From the NCBI GenBank assembly GCA_965237985.1, contig OZ250161.1:682001-746000 (forward strand): 64,000 nucleotides of DNA, written 5' to 3'. The DNA comes from G965212025 sp965237985. Lineage in GTDB: Bacteria > Pseudomonadota > Gammaproteobacteria > Poriferisulfidales > Oxydemutatoraceae. Positions 8,919 through 17,032 of the stretch are shown piece by piece. Each line of letters opens with the position of its first letter. Positions within the stretch are counted from its first letter, which is position 1. The position numbers were made by a program, and so were the translations under genes. Under the pieces are notes generated by a model, which was given only the letters and a program-made list of their open reading frames with translations, did no database searches and was not told the DNA's origin.

Positions 8919-10337
8919 GTGTAAAATAGACCTGTTAGTTTTCATATATGTGCTCCAAATATGAAACTTGTCTAACTACCTAGTTGAGGCATACTCTTTC
9001 ACCATGAGCCAATCCAGCAGGGACGTTACGGGCTTCAGAACTGCCTTCCGCCCTTGTGGCCCAAACTAAGAAATAAGGCGATCAAGCAGCCAGACAAGTT
9101 CTGGTGCACCAGTATCACGAACTCCTCAATGTGAAAATCTTTTGTCGGGTCACCAAAGGCGGCCCGGTTCCCCAATCCACCAACCTGGCCTTCGGCGACC
9201 GATTGGAGGTGGCGGGCATCCGGACTTTCACGACTGGCCGGAGACCTTGACTTGGTGAGGTCTTCGTGGAAGGACTCGGCATTTTTTCGAATATGAAAAA
9301 ACCTGCCGACACAAATTGGAGTGACGGCGGCATGACGAAGCGTACCATCACAGAGTGGGACGGATGCGACAACACCGACTGGCCAGGCTCGGTGTCTACC
9401 CGCCTGGAACCGAAGGAAGTTTGACGAAAAAAAACCAGTGCTGTCTTACTGTTTGAACAGAAGTTTGATTTATCCAAGGTTGACTAAATAATTACAAAAG
9501 TGATGTTATGTTAAATTCAGCGAGATTGGGATTGTTTTTCAAATTTGAGGTTTGGCTTAACTTTCTCCGGGACATCAACCCTAAGCAAAAGCGATAAATA
9601 GAAAGGAGTCGACGGCGCAGAAAGGAAAATTTAGCAACAGAATTTTTTATACTTTTTAGCACGGTAATCTCCTTGCTCTTTATGCTTTTTGGTGCAGTAA
9701 TCAGCTGTGAACTGTTTGTCCATCTAATAACATAATCAGACTGTTGAATATTGTTGTGTGAAAACCCCATCTCACTCCTGACTGTTCCTACCAACACATG
9801 GAGTTTAGTGATAGAAACCACATTGAGGCGTTCCATAAGTTTTGTCGGTTTCACTTTGAACCATCTTTTCTCGCAAGCAAAATCTTTACAAGATTTTGCT
9901 TGGAATATTCAGAAAAGAGCCGCTTAACTTGTCATGACCCTACTTTATTATTATAAAGATCATTTACCACGTAAGAAAATTATGAATATGCTGAAACCCG
10001 TGACACTGTTCATTAGAAAGCTGACAGCAAACTAAAGCTGTTGATTTCTATACATCTGCTTTACATTTGAAATTCACCTTAAAAAGCAGCATACAGCACG
10101 CCTTTTACAGTGCAGTACCTGGTGCTACAAATCCAAGCAGTTGATTAGGACTAATTGAGCGTTTCAACTAATGGATAATTCGCAAAAGAGAAACTACATC
10201 GGCACTCACCACATTTCCGATTTCAGGTAACGATATAAGCGTTACGTGCCCGACATAAGTGATTTAATCAGAAAGTCTGATCATAAACTCTGAATGCCGG
10301 TGCTTGGAAACAGATTTTACATGGAGATATCAAGATT
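8919..10337. other. Gene-poor region with an IS3 remnant
   Basis: No intact gene is evident. The recognisable element is the decayed transposase end at 9176-9424. A 120-codon minus-strand frame (9492-9854) is open and AT-rich, but has no recognisable domain and is probably chance. Confidence 0.5.
9176..9424 (+). mobile_element. IS3-family OrfB C-terminal remnant
   Basis: One plus-strand frame reads LAFGDRLEVAGIRTFTTG, one stop, then LGEVFVEGLGIFSN and about 55 further residues to LEPKEV. It lines up block by block with the end of IS3 OrfB: LAFTDRLEAAGIRISMDG, DNVFVERLW (catalytic Glu kept in VFVEG), YADG, RPHSALG, RTPAEV. The frame has only the one internal stop, so decay is moderate. No ends or target duplication were recognised. 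Confidence 0.7.
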
Positions 10338-11093
10338 ATGACCAAATTGTCGGTTGTCATGATTACCAGGAACGAGGAGTCATTCGTCGCCGATGCCGTA
10401 AACTCCGCCAGTTTCGCCGATGAAGTGCTGGTGCTGGATTGTGGTTCCACTGATAAAACATGTGATATTGCCAGAGGACTCGGTGCCCGGGTCAGGCATC
10501 AGGACTGGTTGGGTTTCGGTGCGCAAAAAAACAAGGCAGTTGAACTGGCCAACAATGACTGGGTATTTGTTCTGGATGCAGATGAAAGAATAACTCCTGA
10601 ACTGCAAACTGAAATACTGGCCACTTTGCAAAACCCACCATCCGCTGGCTTCCTGGTGCCAAGACTTAACCGTTTCTTTGGCAAAGACATCAAAAGCTGC
10701 GGGCTTTACCCTGACTACAGTTTGCGCCTGTTCAATCGCCAAAAGGGTAGATTTAATGAGCTTCCAGTGCATGAAAGTGTGCAGTTGAATGGCGAGGTCT
10801 CCAAACTGAAACACCACATGGTTCACTTGGCTTACGACACCGTAGATGAGTTCATCAACAAGCACAATCATTATTCGTCCCTGCACTACAGGCAAAACAA
10901 TGTTGTGAAGGCGTTCGTCAGTCCCTGTTGGACATTTTTCAGGCTTTATTTTCTGAAGTTGGGTTTTCTGGACGGCTGGCACGGTTTTGTCATTGCTAAA
11001 TTGTATGGACAGTACACTTTCTGGAAATACATCAAGGATAAACATAAACAGACCCGACTCATTTCAGAACCAGGAAAAATCAGACGCCACTGA
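10338..11093 (+). CDS. Family 2 glycosyltransferase, WaaE/KdtX-like
   Basis: A 251-residue inverting GT2 enzyme of the LPS-core WaaE type (glucose transfer to heptose in known members). Key segments are LSVVMITRNEESFV, EVLVLDCGSTDKT, and DWVFVLDADERI (DxD). The acceptor-side region SCGLYPDYSLRLFNRQKGRF follows, then a hydrophobic aromatic C-terminus that peripherally binds the membrane. A GGAGA ribosome-binding site lies 10 bases before ATG 10338. It closes the polysaccharide island before the second argC copy. Base composition is closer to the chromosome than that of the GT8 gene. Confidence 0.85.
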   Translation: MTKLSVVMITRNEESFVADAVNSASFADEVLVLDCGSTDKTCDIARGLGARVRHQDWLGFGAQKNKAVELANNDWVFVLDADERITPELQTEILATLQNPPSAGFLVPRLNRFFGKDIKSCGLYPDYSLRLFNRQKGRFNELPVHESVQLNGEVSKLKHHMVHLAYDTVDEFINKHNHYSSLHYRQNNVVKAFVSPCWTFFRLYFLKLGFLDGWHGFVIAKLYGQYTFWKYIKDKHKQTRLISEPGKIRRH

Positions 11094-12159
11094 TTGAAAG
11101 TGGGCGAAAAAGCTGCGGGGAGTACGGTCATGGCCGGGAATGCCTGCCAAGGGCGACTGACCCGCACAACCGCCATGGCAAGGACCGATAGCTGGGAAAA
11201 TAGAGCGACATCACTACAACCTGGTACCCACCACTGTCTGACCTCTCTGCTGCCACCTGCGCAGTCTGTCATCGTCCATAAATAACTTCTGGCAATGACT
11301 TCTGGTATGGCTGTATCCGCCATTTTCTGCATCTATCGCCTGCTGCATCTATCCATAATTTGGTTGCAATCTCCCGCGATTTGCCATTGCAAAAGCTCCC
11401 AGCCGTTGCCAGGCATCGGATTTTTCATTTTTTGCTGAGTGATGAAAAGCTGGGGCCAAGGACATCCTTGCTTGAGGTGCGCAGCTCATACCGAGGCATT
11501 CGGCATTACGAAAGCCCTGAAGGTATGCACTGGCCTTACTGCCGTTCGGGGCACCACATTCATCAGCTGTCGGGAGTGCACTGGCGTAATTCCATAAAAA
11601 TAGCACAAGCTCCGCGTACCTGATGAAAGGGAAAAACAGATCTTTTGGTCTCCCTTGACCCGGGCATCCATCATTTTCAGACCCCGGTTCCAGCGCACCT
11701 TCCCCCTCGCCTCACCCAGTTAAAGTTGCCGTTCCGTGTGGCGCATTCATCAGCTGTCGGGAACCACTGGCGTAATTCCATAAGCGAAAGCTCCGCACAT
11801 CCGATGACAGCGGGGGCAATAGATCTCGTGGTCTCCGCCGCCGGGGTATTCATAATTTACAGGTCTCTGCCAACTCTGCTCACCCTGACCTGCCCGGCTA
11901 AAGCAGACAAAACACTGCAACGAAGGCCTGGCTTTCACAATGAGGGGAAAGGTCTGGCACGACGGCAGGACTGAAAATCAAGCCTGCCCTGTGCATAATG
12001 CACAGCATCTGCAGTGCCTGGGGGGCGGTCTCTCGTTTTACATTAAAGCAACCCGCGTGTTAACGAAATGCCTCCAGATCGCATGGCTGACCAGCACTTT
12101 TCCGCGCCGCCAGAATGATGAATCGACGATTCGTGTGTACATAAAAGGATTGAGCCGTC
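11094..12159. other. Spacer with imperfect repeat, ending in the argC upstream region
   Basis: No gene is supported. Two segments (about 11552-11630 and 11740-11810) share blocks such as CATTCATCAGCTGTCGGGA and TGGCGTAATTCCATAA, so an old imperfect duplication is present. From 11874 the sequence is the second copy of the window-edge segment. Short frames here and at 67-294 are conserved only because the DNA is duplicated. Confidence 0.5.
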
Positions 12160-13491
12160 ATGATTAAAGCATCAATCGTCGGGGGGACAGGCTATACCGG
12201 AGCGGAGCTCCTGCGCCTGTTGCTGTCACACCCGGATGTCCAGCTGATTGAGGTGTCTTCACGCAGGGAGGCGGGTCGTGAATTGACGGACGTTTTACCG
12301 CACCTGGTCGATACCCATGGGTTACGCTTCACTCCCACTGTCGCCGACCAGAAAGTTGATCTCGTTTTTTTCGCAACCCCGCATGGGGTCGCCATGCACG
12401 AGGTAGGAAAATGGCTGGATGCATCGGTAAAGATCATTGACCTTTCAGCGGATTTTCGCTTGCGCAGTCTCAAAGCGTGGCGACAGGCATACGGCGTCGA
12501 ACACGCTTGTCCAGAGTTGCTGGAAACCGCAGTCTATGGTGTTCCGGAAATCTACCGCAACGCCATTCGCGATGCGTCTCTGGTTGCCAACCCTGGTTGC
12601 TACCCGACTTCCATACTGCTGGGGATGGCACCGCTGTTGCAGCACAAGGCGGTCACCAGTACAACTTTGATCGCGGATTGTAAATCCGGGGTCAGCGGTG
12701 CTGGAAAGAGCGCGAACGCGGCTTTGCTCCTGGCGGAAATGGATGGCAATTTCAAACCGTATAAAGCTTCCGGACATCGCCATCATCCGGAAACACTTGC
12801 CCAGATTGAACAGCTGTCGGGAAGGAGCATGGAACTGAGTTTTACCCCGCATTTATTGCCCTTCCCGAGAGGCATCCTTTCCAGCCTGTATTTTTCTACT
12901 GACCTGAACCAGACCGAACTCCAGAAAATGTACGAAGCAGCGTATCGGGACGAGCCCTTTGTTCGTGTCATGCCGGCCGGCTCCCACCCCGAAACACGTC
13001 TGGTACGGGGCTTGAATGACTGCCTGTTGGCAATTCACAAACAGCCACACGACACTACAGCAAAAATTTTCGTGGCCATTGACAACCTGGTGAAAGGTGC
13101 GGCCGGCCAGGCGGTACAGAACATGAACCTGATGTTTGGTTTTGACGAACAGGCCGGGTTGCGTGCCGGCGCTGTTTTGCCGTGAAAACCGGCTGCTCAT
13201 GATCCGTTCCCATTTAGGTGCCCGCCTGAGTGCTTTCCTGTTCGTACTTAGGTCCAGGGGGCTGCCGCGCACCCTGCTGGCAATCGCTTTGCTCGTTCTC
13301 TGGAGCTGGCTGTGTTTTACTTCCGGTCGGTCAATGCAATTGCAGTCCGAAGAAAAGTTGCGCAGAGCTGTTCATCAACTTGCATTGGGCAACGGCTATC
13401 AGGACCGCAACTCCAATGCTCTATCGGAGTTCGCGGCAATCAGGCGCCATCTGCAGTTGTCCATGCAGACCGCCGCTGAGGTCAAAATACA
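11874..13491 (+). repeat. Segmental duplication, copy 2 (argC region)
   Basis: This is the partner of 1-1618 at constant offset 11873. Here the DUF6776 gene continues intact beyond the duplication end. That makes this the ancestral arrangement and the copy at the window start the derived one. Confidence 0.9.
12160..13185 (+). CDS. argC: N-acetyl-gamma-glutamyl-phosphate reductase, intact copy
   Basis: The third enzyme of arginine biosynthesis. The NADPH loop is intact (IVGGTGYTGAELLRL, residues 6-20). The substrate region SADFRL, the YGVEHA block and the catalytic cysteine in VANPGCYPTS are all present. Length 341 aa is standard for the class. An AAAGGA ribosome-binding site lies 10 bases before ATG 12160. 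The downstream DUF6776 gene begins 13 bases after the stop, the usual gammaproteobacterial neighbour. Compared with the copy at 287, this one keeps all invariant residues, so it is probably the working gene. Confidence 0.97.
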   Translation: MIKASIVGGTGYTGAELLRLLLSHPDVQLIEVSSRREAGRELTDVLPHLVDTHGLRFTPTVADQKVDLVFFATPHGVAMHEVGKWLDASVKIIDLSADFRLRSLKAWRQAYGVEHACPELLETAVYGVPEIYRNAIRDASLVANPGCYPTSILLGMAPLLQHKAVTSTTLIADCKSGVSGAGKSANAALLLAEMDGNFKPYKASGHRHHPETLAQIEQLSGRSMELSFTPHLLPFPRGILSSLYFSTDLNQTELQKMYEAAYRDEPFVRVMPAGSHPETRLVRGLNDCLLAIHKQPHDTTAKIFVAIDNLVKGAAGQAVQNMNLMFGFDEQAGLRAGAVLP

Positions 13492-13924
13492 TTTGTTTGA
13501 AAAAGAGCAGGAAATAGAACGTCTCAAAGAATCCATTTATTTCTATCGCAAAGTCATGGCACCTGAGGAATTGCAGAACGGTTACAGTGTGGCGATTTTT
13601 GCCATTAACGTGGAGAAAAAAAAGCAAAACGGCAAATTCCCCGTCGAACTGGTGCTGCGCAAAACCGGGAAGAAAGTTTCTTTGTTGAAAGGGAGGGTCG
13701 CGTTCACAATCGCTGGCATTGACACGAAAACACGAATTGATTCCACTTTGAAAAACGTCTACGAAGGCGAAAAAGACTTCGCATTCAAGTATTTTCAGAA
13801 GCTGAGAGGGGTTCTAACACTACCCGCTGATTTTCAGCCGGACAAGCTCCAGCTTACTGTCGACCTGGTTCGCGGTCGGGACATCCACAAAACTTTTGCC
13901 TGGTCAGAATTAGGGAAATCCTGA
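13199..13924 (+). CDS. DUF6776 family membrane protein
   Basis: A 241-residue protein with an N-terminal basic stretch and one membrane helix (about residues 22-38, LLAIALLVLWSWLCF). A periplasmic coiled coil rich in Glu/Leu/Arg (EKEQEIERLKESIYFYRKVM) follows, then a beta-rich C-terminal domain. This architecture and the position after argC match DUF6776 proteins. Their exact job is unknown; they often neighbour bactofilin genes, which are not seen here. ATG 13199 was chosen over the upstream 13136 because it starts just before the basic/hydrophobic segment and does not overlap argC. A truncated twin lies at 1326. Confidence 0.85.
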   Translation: MIRSHLGARLSAFLFVLRSRGLPRTLLAIALLVLWSWLCFTSGRSMQLQSEEKLRRAVHQLALGNGYQDRNSNALSEFAAIRRHLQLSMQTAAEVKIHLFEKEQEIERLKESIYFYRKVMAPEELQNGYSVAIFAINVEKKKQNGKFPVELVLRKTGKKVSLLKGRVAFTIAGIDTKTRIDSTLKNVYEGEKDFAFKYFQKLRGVLTLPADFQPDKLQLTVDLVRGRDIHKTFAWSELGKS

Positions 13925-13971
13925 CCTGGCCCGCTTTTTCATTATTCCAGGATGTCATCATCTCTGCAAAC

Positions 13972-14496
13972 GTGAAACCCCGGCTCAAAAATCACCGACG
14001 CCTGTTTTTCGCAGTTTGGCCAGATGCGGAAACACTTGCCGCACTGCGGGATGCGCAAAATGCCATAAACGCCGGAAGAGCAAGGCCGGTACCCGCGGAA
14101 AACCTGCACATGACCTTGGCATTCATGGGCTCGGTAAGCACAGAGACAGAGCGGTGTCTTATTGCCGCAGCCGCCGAATTGAGTGCCGCGCCCTGCACCG
14201 TACAGTTAGACCGTTTTGGGTACTTTGCCAAGCCGGAACTGTGCTGGATAGGCCCTGAAACAGCACCCCTGAATCTGCTGAAATTCCGTCATGATTTATG
14301 CCGGAAGCTGCGCCGGTGTCAGTCCATTCGCAGTGGCACTTTCAAGCCTCACATCACGTTGTTCAGAAAGGCCGAAAGCTGTCGGATGCCGGCAGACTGC
14401 CCGGTCATTGAATTTCCGGTCAAGCGCTTTGTGCTGGCAGCTTCTGTAACCAGGACTGAGGGTGCCTGCTACCACACTTTGCACAAGTTTGCCTGA
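13972..14496 (+). CDS. thpR: RNA 2',3'-cyclic phosphodiesterase (LigT/ThpR)
   Basis: A 2H-phosphoesterase that opens 2',3'-cyclic phosphates on RNA ends. Both HxTx motifs are present: HMTL (His46) and HITL (His127). Length 174 aa is normal. The start is GTG 13972; the only nearby ATG (13952) is out of frame and stops at once. The stop overlaps the next ATG (ATGA), the arrangement originally joining it to ptrB. The last 50 codons are the left part of the 317-bp unit repeated eight more times downstream. In those copies the second catalytic His is Asp, so this is the only full enzyme. Confidence 0.92.
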   Translation: MKPRLKNHRRLFFAVWPDAETLAALRDAQNAINAGRARPVPAENLHMTLAFMGSVSTETERCLIAAAAELSAAPCTVQLDRFGYFAKPELCWIGPETAPLNLLKFRHDLCRKLRRCQSIRSGTFKPHITLFRKAESCRMPADCPVIEFPVKRFVLAASVTRTEGACYHTLHKFA

Positions 14497-14813
14497 TGAA
14501 AAAACACCGGAAACAGTCCCCGCGACGCGCAGCTCAGGACGATGAATACCATTGCCTGCGCGCCGAAAACCGGCAGGAAGTGCTGAGCGACCCGCAAAAA
14601 CTGGAGCAAGCTGTGCGTGGCCACCTGGAAGCGGAAAATCGCGACACTGCGAAAGCTTTCAATCCCGACATCACGTTGTTCAGAAAGGCCGAAAGCTGTC
14701 GGATGTCGGCAGACTGCCCGGTCATTAAATTTCCGGTCAAGCGCTTTGTGCTGGCAGCTTCTGTAACCAGGACTGAGGGTGCCTGCTGTTACACTCTGCA
14801 CAAGTTTGCCTGA
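14496..14813 (+). CDS. Chimeric PtrB-N/ThpR-C ORF, unit 1
   Basis: This encodes 105 codons: residues 1-55 match the PtrB N-terminus (MKKHRKQSPRR to AKAF) and residues 56-105 match the ThpR C-terminus (DITLFRKAESC to HKFA). Start and stop overlap the neighbouring frames by ATGA, so translation could be coupled from thpR. The ThpR part lacks the first HxTx motif, and the second has Asp in place of His (DITL), so no phosphodiesterase activity is expected. The PtrB part is only a segment of the non-catalytic N-terminus. Unit-specific changes are Ser for Pro in RMSADC and Lys for Glu in PVIK. It is open and possibly translated, but function is unknown and may be nil. Confidence 0.45.
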   Translation: MKKHRKQSPRRAAQDDEYHCLRAENRQEVLSDPQKLEQAVRGHLEAENRDTAKAFNPDITLFRKAESCRMSADCPVIKFPVKRFVLAASVTRTEGACCYTLHKFA

Positions 14814-15130
14814 TGAAAAAACACCGGAAACAGTCCCCGCGACGCAAAGCTCAGGACGATGAATACCATTGCCTGCGCGCCGAAAACCGGCAGGAAGTGC
14901 TGAGCGATCCACAAAAACTGGAGCAAGCCGTGCGCATCCACCTGGAAGCGGAAAATCGCAACACTGCGAAAGCTTTCAATCCCGACATCACGTTGTTCGG
15001 AAAGGTCGAAAACTGTCGGATGCCGGCAGACTGCCCGGTCATTGAATTTCCGGTCAAGCGCTTTGTGCTGGCAGCTTCTGTAACCAGGACTGAGGGTGCC
15101 TGCTGTTACACTCTGCGCAAGTTTGCCTGA
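14813..15130 (+). CDS. Chimeric PtrB-N/ThpR-C ORF, unit 2
   Basis: Same 105-codon design as unit 1. Unit-specific residues are EQAVRIHLEAENRNT in the PtrB part and LFGKVENC in the ThpR part, and it ends CCYTLRKFA. It is nearly the same as unit 6. ATGA overlaps at both ends. Confidence 0.45.
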   Translation: MKKHRKQSPRRKAQDDEYHCLRAENRQEVLSDPQKLEQAVRIHLEAENRNTAKAFNPDITLFGKVENCRMPADCPVIEFPVKRFVLAASVTRTEGACCYTLRKFA

Positions 15131-15447
15131 TGAAAAAACACAGGAAACTGTCCCTGAGACGCAAAGCTCAGAACGATGAATACCATTGCCTGCGCGCCGA
15201 AAACCGGCAGGAAGTGCTGAGCGATCCACAAAAACTGGAGCCACGAATTCGTGACCACCTGGAAGCGGAAAATCGCAACACTGCGAAAGCTTTCAATCCC
15301 GACATCACGTTGTTCAGAAAGGCCGAAAGCTGTCGGATGCCGGCAGACTGCCCGGTCATTGAATTTCCGGTCAAGCGCTTTGTGCTGGCAGCTTCTGTAA
15401 CCAGGACTGAGGGTGCCTGCTACCACACTTTGCACAAGTTTGCCTGA
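15130..15447 (+). CDS. Chimeric PtrB-N/ThpR-C ORF, unit 3
   Basis: Same design. It carries KLSLRRKAQNDE and EPRIRDH, the latter shared with the true PtrB at 17032 and with no other unit, and ends CYHTLHKFA. ATGA overlaps at both ends. Confidence 0.45.
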   Translation: MKKHRKLSLRRKAQNDEYHCLRAENRQEVLSDPQKLEPRIRDHLEAENRNTAKAFNPDITLFRKAESCRMPADCPVIEFPVKRFVLAASVTRTEGACYHTLHKFA

Positions 15448-15764
15448 TGAAAAAACACCGGAAACTGTCCCCGCGACGCAAAGCTCAGGACGATGAATAC
15501 CATTGCCTGCGCGCCGAAAACCGGCAGGAAGTGCTGAGCGACCCGCAAAAACTGGAGCAAGCTGTGCGTGGCCACCTGGAAGCGGAAAATCGCGACACTG
15601 CGAAAGCTTTCAATCCCGACATCACGTTGTTCAGAAAGGTCGAAAGCTGTCGGATGCCGGCAGACTGCCCGGTCATTGAATTTCCGGTCAAGCGCTTTGT
15701 GCTGGCAGCTTCTGTAACCAGGACTGAGGGTGCCTGCTACCACACTTTGCACAAGTTTGCCTGA
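15447..15764 (+). CDS. Chimeric PtrB-N/ThpR-C ORF, unit 4
   Basis: Same design. It combines KLSPRRKAQ with EQAVRGHLEAENRDT and LFRKVESC, a mosaic of variants seen in other units. ATGA overlaps at both ends. Confidence 0.45.
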   Translation: MKKHRKLSPRRKAQDDEYHCLRAENRQEVLSDPQKLEQAVRGHLEAENRDTAKAFNPDITLFRKVESCRMPADCPVIEFPVKRFVLAASVTRTEGACYHTLHKFA

Positions 15765-16081
15765 TGAAAAAACACCGGAAACAGTCCCCGCGACGCGCAG
15801 CTCAGGACGATGAATACCATTGCCTGCGCGCCGAAAACCGGCAGGAAGCGCTGAGCGACCCGCAAAAACTGGAGCAAGCTGTGCGTGGCCACCTGGAAGC
15901 GGAAAATCGCGACACTGCGAAAGCTTTCAATCCCGACATCACGTTGTTCAGAAAGGCCGAAAGCTGTCGGATGCCGGCAGACTGCCCGGTCATTGAATTT
16001 CCGGTCAAGCGCTTTGTGCTGGCAGCTTCTGTAACCAGGACTGAGGGTGCCTGCTGTTACACTCTGCGCAAGTTTGCCTGA
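15764..16081 (+). CDS. Chimeric PtrB-N/ThpR-C ORF, unit 5
   Basis: Same design. It resembles unit 1 (KQSPRRAAQ, EQAVRGH, NRDT) with a private Val to Ala change (QEALSD). ATGA overlaps at both ends. Confidence 0.45.
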   Translation: MKKHRKQSPRRAAQDDEYHCLRAENRQEALSDPQKLEQAVRGHLEAENRDTAKAFNPDITLFRKAESCRMPADCPVIEFPVKRFVLAASVTRTEGACCYTLRKFA

Positions 16082-16398
16082 TGAAAAAACACCGGAAACT
16101 GTCCCCGCGACGCAAAGCTCAGGACGATGAATACCATTGCCTGCGCGCCGAAAACCGGCAGGAAGTGCTGAGCGATCCACAAAAACTGGAGCAAGCCGTG
16201 CGCATCCACCTGGAAGCGGAAAATCGCAACACTGCGAAAGCTTTCAATCCCGACATCACGTTGTTCGGAAAGGCCGAAAACTGTCGGATGCCGGCAGACT
16301 GCCCGGTCATTGAATTTCCGGTCAAGCGCTTTGTGCTGGCAGCTTCTGTAACCAGGACTGAGGGTGCCTGCTACCACACTTTGCACAAGTTTGCCTGA
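16081..16398 (+). CDS. Chimeric PtrB-N/ThpR-C ORF, unit 6
   Basis: Same design. It resembles unit 2 (EQAVRIHLEAENRNT, LFGKAENC) but ends CYHTLHKFA. ATGA overlaps at both ends. Confidence 0.45.
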   Translation: MKKHRKLSPRRKAQDDEYHCLRAENRQEVLSDPQKLEQAVRIHLEAENRNTAKAFNPDITLFGKAENCRMPADCPVIEFPVKRFVLAASVTRTEGACYHTLHKFA

Positions 16399-16715
16399 TG
16401 AAAAAACACCGGAAACAGTCCCCGCGACGCGCAGCCCAGGACGATGAATACCATTGCCTGCGCGCCGAAAACCGGCAGGAAGTGCTGAGCGACCCGCAAA
16501 AACTGGAGCAAGCTGTGCGTGGCCACCTGGAAGCGGAAAATCGCGACACTGCGAAAGCTTTCAATCCCGACATCACGTTGTTCAGAAAGGCCGAAAGCTG
16601 TCGGATGCCGGCAGACTGCCCGGTCATTGAATTTCCGGTCAAGCGCTTTGTGCTGGCAGCTTCTGTAACCAGGATTGAGGGTGCCTGCTACCACACTTTG
16701 CACAAGTTTGCCTGA
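16398..16715 (+). CDS. Chimeric PtrB-N/ThpR-C ORF, unit 7
   Basis: Same design. It is of the unit 1/5 type, with a private Thr to Ile change (VTRIEGA). ATGA overlaps at both ends. Confidence 0.45.
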   Translation: MKKHRKQSPRRAAQDDEYHCLRAENRQEVLSDPQKLEQAVRGHLEAENRDTAKAFNPDITLFRKAESCRMPADCPVIEFPVKRFVLAASVTRIEGACYHTLHKFA

Positions 16716-17032
16716 TGAAAAAACACCGGAAACAGTCCCCGCGACGCGCAGCTCAGGACGATGAATACCATTGCCTGCGCGCCGAAAACCGGCAGGAAGT
16801 GCTGAGCGACCCGCAAAAACTGGAGCAAGCTGTGCGTGACCACCTGGAAGCGGAAAATCGCGACACTGCGAAAGCTTTCAATCCCGACATCACGTTGTTC
16901 AGAAAGGTCGAAAGCTGTCGGATGCCGGCAGACTGCCCGGTCATTGAATTTCCGGTCAAGCGCTTTGTGCTGGCAGCTTCTGTAACCAGGACTGAGGGTG
17001 CCTGCTGTTACACTCTGCGCAAGTTTGCCTGA
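16715..17032 (+). CDS. Chimeric PtrB-N/ThpR-C ORF, unit 8
   Basis: Same design. It carries EQAVRDH, LFRKVESC and the ending CCYTLRKFA. Its stop overlaps the start of the genuine ptrB by ATGA, so it sits where thpR originally sat relative to ptrB. Confidence 0.45.
   Translation: MKKHRKQSPRRAAQDDEYHCLRAENRQEVLSDPQKLEQAVRDHLEAENRDTAKAFNPDITLFRKVESCRMPADCPVIEFPVKRFVLAASVTRTEGACCYTLRKFA

Noticed and set aside
9492..9854. 120-codon minus-strand ORF in the 9.5-kb spacer
   Set aside because: No recognisable domain, no ribosome-binding site seen, AT-rich sequence beside an IS remnant; probably a chance frame.
14534..16959. Repeated minus-strand 68-codon and ~110-codon frames across the 317-bp array
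   Set aside because: They are antisense shadows of the chimeric ORFs, lack ribosome-binding sites, and are conserved only because the DNA is repeated.
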